Source of the DNA: Gammaproteobacteria bacterium
GTDB lineage: Bacteria; Pseudomonadota; Gammaproteobacteria; Pseudomonadales; Azotimanducaceae
Assembly (NCBI GenBank): GCA_026709225.1
Contig: JAPOTJ010000021.1
Coordinates: 31,233-95,232, forward strand
Direction of reading: 5' to 3'
Length of the DNA: 64,000 bases
How positions within the stretch are numbered: position 1 is the stretch's first letter; the number at the start of each line of letters is the position of its first letter. The translations under genes and the position numbers were made by a program. Below the pieces are notes generated by a model. That model made no database searches and had not been told where the DNA came from. It saw only the letters and a list, made by a program, of their open reading frames with translations. Shown in pieces: positions 37,540 to 44,537 of this stretch.

Positions 37540-38597
37540 TGCAGACGCGCCTGACAGACGTCCTCGGATGCCGCTACCCGGTCATTCAAACGGCGATGGG
37601 CTGGGTGGCGACGCCTGAGTTGGTCACAGCGTCGGTGTCCGCGGGCGCGTTCGGCTTTCTCGCCGCTGCGGTGATGACGCCCAAGTCTTGCGAAGCGGCG
37701 ATCGCTCTGGTCAAGCAGCGCACCGAAGCGCCGTTCGGTGTCAATCTGCATTCTTTCCAGCCCGACGTCGAGACAATCGTTGACACCTGCATTGAGCGCC
37801 AAGTCGCCGCGATCTCCTATGGGCGTGCGCCCTCTGCCAAGCTCATTGAGCGCGTCAAGGCCGCCGGCATCAAATGCGTGCCGACCATCGGCGCCGCGAA
37901 ACATGCGAAAAAAGCCGTTGACCTCGGCGCCGACATCCTCGTCTGTCAGGGCGGCGAAGGCGGCGGTCACACGGGCGACACGCCAACCTGGCTGCTGCTC
38001 GCCGAAGTCCTCGACATGGACCTTGGCGTGCCCGTGGTCGCGTGCGGCGGCTTCAAGGACGGGCGCGGACTCGCGGCGGCGCTCACCTTCGGCGCAGACG
38101 GTATCGCCATGGGCACGCGCTTTCTCTTGACCGCCGAAAGCCCGACGCCCGACGCCACCAAAGCCCGCTACCTGCAATCGCAAGTCTCTGAGATCAAAGT
38201 TTCCACGCGCCTCGACGGCCTGCCGCAGCGGATGATCATGAATCGCCGCCTTGAAGCGCTTGAGCGCGCATCCTGGCTCACGCTCCTCGCCATTGCGCTC
38301 ACAAGCGGCTGGCGCTTCAAGGCGGCGATGCAGCAAAGCGCTGCCGAGATGCTCAAAAGCGCGTGGCGCATGGCCAAGGACTCGGATCTCAGCTTCGCGC
38401 AGACGCTGCTTGCCGCCAACGCGCCAATGATCATTCAGCAAGCGATGGTCGAAGGCAAGCCAGACGACGGCGTGCTGCCAAGCGGACAGGTCGCGGGGCT
38501 GATCGATGATCTGCCGAGCTGCGAGACGCTCGTTGACGGGATAATGCGCGAAGCCGAGGCCTGCCTTCGCAAAGGAGAGTCATATCATGCCGTTTAG
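37539..38597 (+). CDS. ipdC: NAD(P)H-dependent flavin oxidoreductase, IpdC-like
   Basis: This 352-residue FMN TIM-barrel enzyme of the nitronate-monooxygenase/2-nitropropane-dioxygenase family has PVIQTAMGWVATPELVTASV, GVNLHSFQPD, QGGEGGGHTGDTPTWLLLAE, VACGGFKDGRGLAAALTFGA and MGTRFL. IpdC of the steroid pathway belongs to this family and reduces/isomerises 5-OH-HIC-CoA. Here the gene is flanked by ipdAB-like and echA20-like genes, which supports the call. The start is GTG overlapping the previous stop by one base. It overlaps echA20 by eleven bases. Confidence 0.88.
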   Translation: MQTRLTDVLGCRYPVIQTAMGWVATPELVTASVSAGAFGFLAAAVMTPKSCEAAIALVKQRTEAPFGVNLHSFQPDVETIVDTCIERQVAAISYGRAPSAKLIERVKAAGIKCVPTIGAAKHAKKAVDLGADILVCQGGEGGGHTGDTPTWLLLAEVLDMDLGVPVVACGGFKDGRGLAAALTFGADGIAMGTRFLLTAESPTPDATKARYLQSQVSEIKVSTRLDGLPQRMIMNRRLEALERASWLTLLAIALTSGWRFKAAMQQSAAEMLKSAWRMAKDSDLSFAQTLLAANAPMIIQQAMVEGKPDDGVLPSGQVAGLIDDLPSCETLVDGIMREAEACLRKGESYHAV

Positions 38598-39342
38598 AAC
38601 CGAAGTGAAGGGACGGGTCGCCGAACTCATTTTCGACCACCCGCCGGTCAACGCCTTCACGGGCGCCATGTGGCTGCAGTTGCCGGAACTCATCGCCGAG
38701 CTTGGAGCGCGGCAAGACCTCGCCTGCATACTCATTCGCGCCGAAGGCCGCGGCTTCTGCGCGGGCGTGGACATCAAGGAACTCGCCGCCGATGCAAGCG
38801 CGATCGTCGAAGTCAACAAGGGCAACTTCCTGACCTTCAAATCCATCCACGAATGTGAAATTCCGGTGGTGAGCGCGCCGCACGGCTTCGTGCTCGGCGG
38901 CGGCATCGGCATTTGCGGCGCATCGGACGCCGTGATCGCCGCGGACGACGCCTATTTCGCACTCCCTGAGATTGATCGCGGCGCCATGGGCGGCGCGGCG
39001 CATATGCAGCGCATGTTTCCGCACGCCAAGGTGCGCGCCGCCTTTCTCACCGGCGGACGCATCAGCGCTGAACAAGCCGCGAGCCTCGGCGGCATCGAGC
39101 GGGCGGTGGCACGCGAATCGCACCTGCAAGAAGCGCGTGAATTCGCGGCGCTGATCGCATCGAAATCAAGAGACGCCTTGCGCATCGCCAAGCAGGCGCT
39201 CAACGGCATCGAAGCCTTCGATGTGGACCGCAACTACCGATGGGAGCAGGGCTTCACGTTTGAGATGTACATGCACAGCGACAGCCAAAGGGCGCGCGAT
39301 GCGTTCGTCGAGACGGGCGAAGCAGCCAAGTTCGAGAAGTAA
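38587..39342 (+). CDS. echA20: Enoyl-CoA hydratase family, EchA20-like ring-opening enzyme
   Basis: This 251-residue crotonase-fold protein has FDHPPVNAFTGAMW, EGRGFCAGVDIKEL (first oxyanion region), FVLGGGIGICGASDAVIA (second) and LPEIDRGAMGGAAHMQRMFP. The AGVDIKE and RGAMGGAAHM patterns match EchA20, which hydrolytically opens steroid ring D in HIEC-CoA. Its product COCHEA-CoA is the IpdAB substrate, so the gene fits its neighbours. It has a GGAG Shine-Dalgarno within the end of ipdC and is coupled to the next gene at TAATG. Confidence 0.85.
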   Translation: MPFRTEVKGRVAELIFDHPPVNAFTGAMWLQLPELIAELGARQDLACILIRAEGRGFCAGVDIKELAADASAIVEVNKGNFLTFKSIHECEIPVVSAPHGFVLGGGIGICGASDAVIAADDAYFALPEIDRGAMGGAAHMQRMFPHAKVRAAFLTGGRISAEQAASLGGIERAVARESHLQEAREFAALIASKSRDALRIAKQALNGIEAFDVDRNYRWEQGFTFEMYMHSDSQRARDAFVETGEAAKFEK

Positions 39343-40481
39343 TGGAACTTGAGTACACCAGCGCGCAGATTGAATTTCGCCAAGAAGTGCGTGACTGGCT
39401 GCGTGCGCATGTGCCGACAGCGCCGCTGGCATCGTTCGATATTGAAGAGGGCTTCAATGCCCACCGCGAGTGGGAACGAATCCTCGCGCAAGGCAACTAC
39501 GGCATGGTCACTTGGCCAACAGCCTACGGCGGGCGCGGCTGCAGCCTGATCGAATGGCTGATCTTCGAAGAAGAATACTACGCGGCGAATGCGCCCGGGC
39601 GCGTCAATCAGAACGGCGTGTTTCTGCTTGGCCCGACCTTGATGGAATACGGCACGGAGGCGCAAAAGGCGCGCTACCTGCCGGCCATTGCGAGCGGCGA
39701 TGAGATCTGGGCGCAAGCCTGGTCCGAGCCGGGCGCAGGCTCCGACATGGCCGCCATTCGCACGCGAGCGAAGCGCACCGACGCAAGCTATGTGATTGAC
39801 GGGCAGAAGATCTGGTCGTCACGCGCCGTGTTCGCCGACTGGTGCTTCTGCCTTGTTCGCACCGACCCGGACAACAGCCGCCACCGCGGTCTGTCGATGT
39901 TGCTGGTGCCGTTGAACGCAGCGGGCATCACCATTCGCCCCATCCGCCAGCTTGACGGCGACCCAGGCTTCGCCGAGATCTTCTTCGACGATGTGCATGT
40001 GCCGGAAGATCATCTGCTCGGCCCGGAACACGGCGGCTGGCAGGTGGCCATGGCAACCGCGGGATTCGAGCGCGGCCTGATGCTGCGCTCACCTGCTCGA
40101 TTTCAGCAGACGGCGAAGCGGCTCATCGAGCTGTGCCACACACATGCATCGCGGCTGAGCGCGGAGACCCGCGCCGGTGCCTTGCAAGCGTGGATGGACG
40201 CCGAGGCCTATTGCCACGCCACCTACATGACGGCGAGCCGCATCATGCGCGGCGAGACGCTCGGCGCGGAAACAAGCTGCAACAAGATCTTCTGGTCCGA
40301 GCTCGACCGCACCATGCACCGCCTCGCCATGTCGATTCTTGGCATCGGCGCCGAACTCGAAGAGAACAGCGACTGGCTCGACGGCTATATGTTCTCGCTG
40401 GCAGGACCGATCTACGCCGGCTCCAACGAGATTCAGCGCAACATCATTGCGACGCGCGTACTCGGCTTGCGACGGGGCTGA
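39342..40481 (+). CDS. Acyl-CoA dehydrogenase, large subunit type
   Basis: This 379-residue complete acyl-CoA dehydrogenase has VTWPTAYGGRGCSLIEWLIF, AWSEPGAGSDMAAIRTRA and IYAGSNEIQRNIIATRVLGL. As in the copy at 14822, the YEGT catalytic Glu position is Ala. It is followed by a shorter acyl-CoA dehydrogenase gene, the alpha2-beta2 arrangement known for FadE proteins of steroid degradation. Dehydrogenation of HIP-CoA or a CD-ring derivative (FadE30-33-like steps) is inferred. Confidence 0.9.
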   Translation: MELEYTSAQIEFRQEVRDWLRAHVPTAPLASFDIEEGFNAHREWERILAQGNYGMVTWPTAYGGRGCSLIEWLIFEEEYYAANAPGRVNQNGVFLLGPTLMEYGTEAQKARYLPAIASGDEIWAQAWSEPGAGSDMAAIRTRAKRTDASYVIDGQKIWSSRAVFADWCFCLVRTDPDNSRHRGLSMLLVPLNAAGITIRPIRQLDGDPGFAEIFFDDVHVPEDHLLGPEHGGWQVAMATAGFERGLMLRSPARFQQTAKRLIELCHTHASRLSAETRAGALQAWMDAEAYCHATYMTASRIMRGETLGAETSCNKIFWSELDRTMHRLAMSILGIGAELEENSDWLDGYMFSLAGPIYAGSNEIQRNIIATRVLGLRRG

Positions 40482-40484
40482 AAC

Positions 40485-41537
40485 GTGGACTTCAGCTTGG
40501 CCGAAGATACGAAGCGCCTCGCCGAAGGCGCGCGTGCGTTCCTCACGCAAGAAAACACTGTCGCACGGCTGCGCCAAGCCGAGCAAAGCAGCGGCCTTGA
40601 ACTTATGCCGCAGATCGCATCGCTCGGACTGCTTGGCATTGAAGCGCCAGAGACCTTGGGCGGACTCGGTCTTACAGCGGTGGAGAGCGCGGCCATCGCC
40701 GAGGAGGCCGGACATGTCGCCTTGCCCGAACCGTTGACTGAAATCGCCGGACTGCTTGTGCCCATGCTGGTGCATCTCGGTCGCGGCGAACTCGCGCAAT
40801 CTGTTGCCCAAGGGCACAGCGCCATGGGGATTGCATCGCCGCTGTGTCCATTTGCGGGTCATGCGCGCAGGCAAGCGCAGGTGCTGATCGTCACGCCTCG
40901 CCGAGTGGCGCTTGCTGAGCCAAAGGATTGTCTGAATCCGCCGCGTTCAAGCATCGATCCCTGGCGACAGCTCGCTCGCGTCGATTTGGAGGCGGTGGGC
41001 GAGGTGCTTGCCTCTGATGAGGCGGCGCACGAAGCCTGTCAGTGGTTGAACGCACGCGGCGCTGTATTCACCGCCGCAGAGCTCTGCGGTCTCGCGCATC
41101 GCATGATCGAACTTGCTACCGACTATGCGAACACTCGCGAGCAGTTTGGCGTGCCTATCGGCAGCTTTCAGGCGGTTCAGCATCTGCTCGCCGATGCCCG
41201 TGTGCGACTTGAGTTTGCGCGTCCCGTCGTCTACCGCGCCGCCGCCGCGCTCGCACAGATAGATCTGCCACGCCGAGACCTGCTCGCTTCCCACGCCAAG
41301 CTCGCCGCCACCGACACCGCCAATCTCGCATCCGAGAACGCCATTCAAGTGTTCGGCGCGTTTGGCTACACCTTTGAAGCCGATCTGCATTATTTTATGA
41401 AGCGAAGCTGGGCGCTCGCAGGTCTCTGGGGCGACCGCGAGTTTCACTTGCAGCGGCTCGACGCCCACGTGTTTGACGGCGGCGCAGCCATCGGACCTGG
41501 GACAAGCTATCGACAGGAGGAGAAGCGACATGACTAG
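40485..41537 (+). CDS. Acyl-CoA dehydrogenase, small (partner) subunit type
   Basis: This 350-residue acyl-CoA dehydrogenase family member starts at GTG 40485 (VDFSLAEDTKRLAEGARAFL). It lacks EPGAGSD in the middle domain and ends with QVFGAFGYTFEADLHYFMKR. It is probably the degenerate partner of the preceding protein in a heterotetramer, as for the 13764/14822 pair. The two pairs differ too much to be recent copies. It overlaps the following SDR gene by eight bases. Confidence 0.87.
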   Translation: MDFSLAEDTKRLAEGARAFLTQENTVARLRQAEQSSGLELMPQIASLGLLGIEAPETLGGLGLTAVESAAIAEEAGHVALPEPLTEIAGLLVPMLVHLGRGELAQSVAQGHSAMGIASPLCPFAGHARRQAQVLIVTPRRVALAEPKDCLNPPRSSIDPWRQLARVDLEAVGEVLASDEAAHEACQWLNARGAVFTAAELCGLAHRMIELATDYANTREQFGVPIGSFQAVQHLLADARVRLEFARPVVYRAAAALAQIDLPRRDLLASHAKLAATDTANLASENAIQVFGAFGYTFEADLHYFMKRSWALAGLWGDREFHLQRLDAHVFDGGAAIGPGTSYRQEEKRHD

Positions 41538-42411
41538 TCTTTGCCAAGGCCGAACCGCCATCGTCACTGGTGCCGGCGGCGGGCTCGGCCGCAGCTACGC
41601 GAGGGCGCTCGCAGCCGCTGGCGCGAATGTCATCGTCAACGACATCAATGCCGAGACCGGCGCTGAGACGGTGACGCAGATTCGCGATGCGGGCGGTGTC
41701 GCTGAGCTCAACGTGAACGACATCACCAGCCATGAGGACGCAGGCCGGATCGTGCAGCAGGCGATTCAATCCTTCGGCGACTGCCAGATCGTCGTCAACA
41801 ATGCCGGCATTTGCCGCGACCGCATGTTTGCGTCCATGAGCCCCGACGACTGGGATCAAGTCATGTCCGTGCATCTGAAAGGCCACTTTTGCATCAGCAG
41901 CCACCTCGCGCGTCTCTGGCGCAGTCAATCGAAGGACGGCAAGGCCGTGTCGGGACGCATTATCAACACGAGTTCCGGTGCCGGACTGCTCGGCTCGGTC
42001 GGTCAGTCCAACTATTCAGCCGCCAAAGGCGGCATCTTGAGCCTAACGCTCGTGCAGGCCGCCGAGCTTGCTCGCTACGGCGTGACCGCGAATGCGCTCG
42101 CACCGCAAGCGCGAACCGGCATGACCGAAGACGTGTTTGGGGAGATGATGAAGGTGCCAGACGATGGCAGTTTCGATGTCTACCATCCGGACAACGCGGC
42201 GCCCTTGGTCGTCTGGCTCGCAAGCGAGGCATCGAGCCATGTCACTGGCAGATGCTTCGAGATCTTCGGCGGCAAGCTGTCCATCGCCGATGGCTGGCGC
42301 TCAGGTCCGATGCGTGACAAGGCGGCGCGCTGGGACGCCGATGAACTGACCGATGCCGTCAATGATCTCCTAGGGCAAGCCGAGCCGCCGCAGCCGGTCT
42401 ATGGAAGCTAG
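41530..42411 (+). CDS. SDR oxidoreductase (3-hydroxyacyl-CoA dehydrogenase-like)
   Basis: This 293-residue SDR of the peroxisomal multifunctional-enzyme (HSD17B4) type has VTGAGGGLGRSYARALAAAG, VNDINAETGAE, NNAGICRDRMFASM, NTSSGAGLLGSVGQ, YSAAK and a C-terminal extension with WLASEASSHVTGR. The RSYA and NNAGI.RD..F patterns are characteristic of this group. The ATG at 41530 has AGGAGGAG upstream; the longer frame runs inside the preceding gene. It probably oxidises a 3-hydroxyacyl-CoA of the ring C/D or side-chain path. Confidence 0.9.
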   Translation: MTSLCQGRTAIVTGAGGGLGRSYARALAAAGANVIVNDINAETGAETVTQIRDAGGVAELNVNDITSHEDAGRIVQQAIQSFGDCQIVVNNAGICRDRMFASMSPDDWDQVMSVHLKGHFCISSHLARLWRSQSKDGKAVSGRIINTSSGAGLLGSVGQSNYSAAKGGILSLTLVQAAELARYGVTANALAPQARTGMTEDVFGEMMKVPDDGSFDVYHPDNAAPLVVWLASEASSHVTGRCFEIFGGKLSIADGWRSGPMRDKAARWDADELTDAVNDLLGQAEPPQPVYGS

Positions 42412-42415
42412 AACA

Positions 42416-43198
42416 ATGGATTTGCGCGAGGCACCGCCCTATCCCGACGCCCACGACCTTCTTCAGGGTCGAAAGGCCGTCATCACCGCCGCCGCTGGCA
42501 CAGGCATCGGCTTCGCCACCGCCAAGCGCTGCGCCGAAGAAGGCGCTGAGATTCTCATTTCCGACAGCCATCAGGCGCGGCTCGAGCAGGCCGCCGAGCG
42601 GCTGGTCAACGACACAGGCGCCAAGGTCGAGCTATGCCGCTGCGATGTCACTTGCCAATCCGACGTGGACGCCCTGTTCGTCAAGGCGCGTGAAGTCTAC
42701 GGCGCGCCCGACCTCGTTATCAACAATGCCGGGCTCGGCGGCACCGCCAACATTGTCGAGATGAGCGACGAAGCCTGGCTCAAGGTGCTCGACGTGACCC
42801 TGAACGGCACGTTTCGCATGACGCGCGCAGCCATGCAGGCGATGACAGGCACGGGCGGCGTCATCGTCAACAACGCTTCAGTGCTCGGCTGGCGCGCGCA
42901 AATCGGACAGGCGCACTACGCCGCCGCCAAAGCCGGCGTCATGGCGCTCACGCGATGCGCCGGACTTGAAGGCGTTGATCTTGGCGTCCGCGTCAACGCC
43001 GTCGCGCCAAGCCTCGCCATGCACCCGTTTCTCGCCAAGGTGACAAGCGATGCGCTGCTCGCCGAACTGAGCGCCCGCGAAGCCTACGGGCGCGCAGCAG
43101 AAGTCTGGGAAGTGGCCAACGTCATGGTCTTCTTGGCATCCGATTATTCAAGTTATATGACCGGCGAGACAGTCGCCGTGTCGAGTCAGAGGGCGTGA
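42416..43198 (+). CDS. ipdF: SDR oxidoreductase, IpdF-like
   Basis: This 260-residue SDR has AVITAAAGTGIGFATAKRCA (an AAA.GTGIG variant cofactor loop), NNAGLGGTANIVEM, NNASVLGWRAQIGQ, YAAAKAGVMALTRC and FLASDYSSYMTGE. The TAAAGTGIG and LGWRAQ..HYAAAKAGVMALTRC patterns match IpdF, the 5-hydroxy-HIP-CoA dehydrogenase of steroid CD-ring degradation. The ATG at 42416 is chosen; another ATG at 42401 overlaps the previous gene. Association with IpdC and FadD3-like proteins supports the role. Confidence 0.82.
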   Translation: MDLREAPPYPDAHDLLQGRKAVITAAAGTGIGFATAKRCAEEGAEILISDSHQARLEQAAERLVNDTGAKVELCRCDVTCQSDVDALFVKAREVYGAPDLVINNAGLGGTANIVEMSDEAWLKVLDVTLNGTFRMTRAAMQAMTGTGGVIVNNASVLGWRAQIGQAHYAAAKAGVMALTRCAGLEGVDLGVRVNAVAPSLAMHPFLAKVTSDALLAELSAREAYGRAAEVWEVANVMVFLASDYSSYMTGETVAVSSQRA

Positions 43199-43202
43199 AC
43201 CT

Positions 43203-43676
43203 ATGGACATCGAATATGCCGAACTTGCGAATCATGTCGGCGCGGTGCTCGGCCCCACCGAATGGATGCTGATTGACCAAGCGCGTATCAATCTCTTCGC
43301 CGATGCGACCGGCGACCATCAATGGATTCACGTGGACGAGGACGCCGCGCGAGACGGCCCGTTCGGCGCGACCATCGCACACGGCTACCTGACGCTATCG
43401 CTCGTCAATCGTTTCCTACCTGATCTTGTCACCGTCACTGGCACATCGATGAGCGTCAACTACGGCTGCGAGAAGGTGCGCTTTCCGAGCCCAGTCATCG
43501 TCGGTTCAAGAATTCGTGCGTGCGGCGAGATCGTCAGCGTGGACGCCGTCGGCCAAGGCATGCAGGTATGCGTCAGGGTGTGGGTAGAGATTGAAGGTCA
43601 AGACCAACCGGCGTGCGTGGTGGATACGCTGAGCCGGTTCTTCGGTTGTTTGGTCGAGGCGCCTGTGCCTCTCTAG
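43203..43676 (+). CDS. MaoC-like (R)-enoyl-CoA hydratase
   Basis: This 157-residue single hot-dog protein has the hydratase-2 signature FADATGDHQWIHVDEDAARD, with the catalytic Asp and His, followed by FGATIAHGYLTLSLVNRFLP. It would hydrate a trans-2-enoyl-CoA. It is the last gene of the 16-gene steroid operon and starts four bases after the IpdF-like stop. MaoC/NodN-like proteins are common in beta-oxidation-like steps; the substrate here is likely a CD-ring intermediate. Confidence 0.9.
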   Translation: MDIEYAELANHVGAVLGPTEWMLIDQARINLFADATGDHQWIHVDEDAARDGPFGATIAHGYLTLSLVNRFLPDLVTVTGTSMSVNYGCEKVRFPSPVIVGSRIRACGEIVSVDAVGQGMQVCVRVWVEIEGQDQPACVVDTLSRFFGCLVEAPVPL

Positions 43677-43701
43677 GCGAACAAGACCCGCTGCTCAAGC
43701 A

Positions 43702-43965
43702 CTAAAGTTGGCGACGCGCCCGTATTCTCGCAAACACGTCTTTTGCGCTCGATACTCGACCTGCGCTAACCTGCTGATCGCCGAGCGCGAAGATCTTCAA
43801 AAGCGCAAGTGTTTCCTGCGTTCGTTCATAGTCGTCGTAGGATTGCAAGACAGCTTTGGCTTCGCCGTACTGCGTAACAACGTAGGTGCCTGGTTGCTCG
43901 CCAACACTACGAACGATGTTCGCCGCGTTTGACTTCAAGTAGCTGATTGATTTGATCTGCTGCAT
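43702..43965 (-). CDS. Phd/YefM-type antitoxin, solitary
   Basis: This 87-residue protein has the Phd/YefM pattern SISYLKSNAANIVRSVGEQP, YVVTQYGEAKAVLQSYDDYE and a helical C-terminal toxin-binding tail. Such antitoxins repress their own operon and neutralise a Doc, RelE or YoeB toxin. No toxin gene follows, because the downstream side converges within about 25 bases on the MaoC gene. It may be an orphan or the remnant of a module. Upstream (43966-44145) no coding frame is convincing. Confidence 0.8.
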   Translation of the reverse strand: MQQIKSISYLKSNAANIVRSVGEQPGTYVVTQYGEAKAVLQSYDDYERTQETLALLKIFALGDQQVSAGRVSSAKDVFARIRARRQL

Positions 43966-44145
43966 GTGGGTCCTGGGCCTACGAATCAGATTGAATCGAA
44001 ACTATACATGGTCTACAAGTCAAGAGGCAGTGTGTTTGAACCTGACGCTAACTCCGTTCGTGTATTCGGCTAAGTAGTTTTATGGTCAAGTGCTCTAAAT
44101 CTCCGTAGCATTCAATATGCGTCCTTCAGATTTGCGTCTCGAGCA

Positions 44146-44343
44146 CTAACCCCTACGAACCTCAGAAGCAATACGATAAGTACCCAAAGGAGGATCGATT
44201 CGATATTCAGGCTTCACTTCGATCCCCAGTTTGTTAAGTTGCTGCTCCAATCTTGCGTAAGCGTTGACCGTATCACGGTCAATGTGCGGGTTCTTTGCGT
44301 GGAGTTGGGAGCGAGAAGCTCTCGAATCTTTTGGTTGAGACAT
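44146..44343 (-). CDS. Small hypothetical protein downstream of the helicase
   Basis: A 65-residue ORF with ATG at 44343. The sequence LEQQLNKLGIEVKPEYRIDP is well structured and the composition is protein-like, so it may be real. It is read in the same direction as the large helicase gene, about 195 bases after it. No family is recognised. It has no homology that I can name; a role as small accessory protein of the helicase is only a positional guess. Confidence 0.45.
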   Translation of the reverse strand: MSQPKDSRASRSQLHAKNPHIDRDTVNAYARLEQQLNKLGIEVKPEYRIDPPLGTYRIASEVRRG

Positions 44344-44537
44344 CTTAGAAATACGCCCGAGTGTGCACCAAGCTATATACCTGCTGACGGGTCATGTAAT
44401 CCTTCAATAGACTGAAGTATTCCTGTGGCCTTTACCCGAACTCTGGATTATGGCGTAAGTCATCGATTCGTAAACCGACTTCATCGCAAAGCGTTTTCAT
44501 GTTGATCGCCCTGCCATGCGAATACCATCTATCGGTA
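44344..44537. other. Gap between helicase gene and small ORF
   Basis: In these 194 bp I see no gene. A 22-codon minus-strand frame (MKTLCDEVGLRIDDLRHNPE) ends near 44432 and could be a leftover of another protein, but it is too short and unsupported to call. Base composition is AT-richer than the steroid operon, like the neighbouring helicase. Confidence 0.35.
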
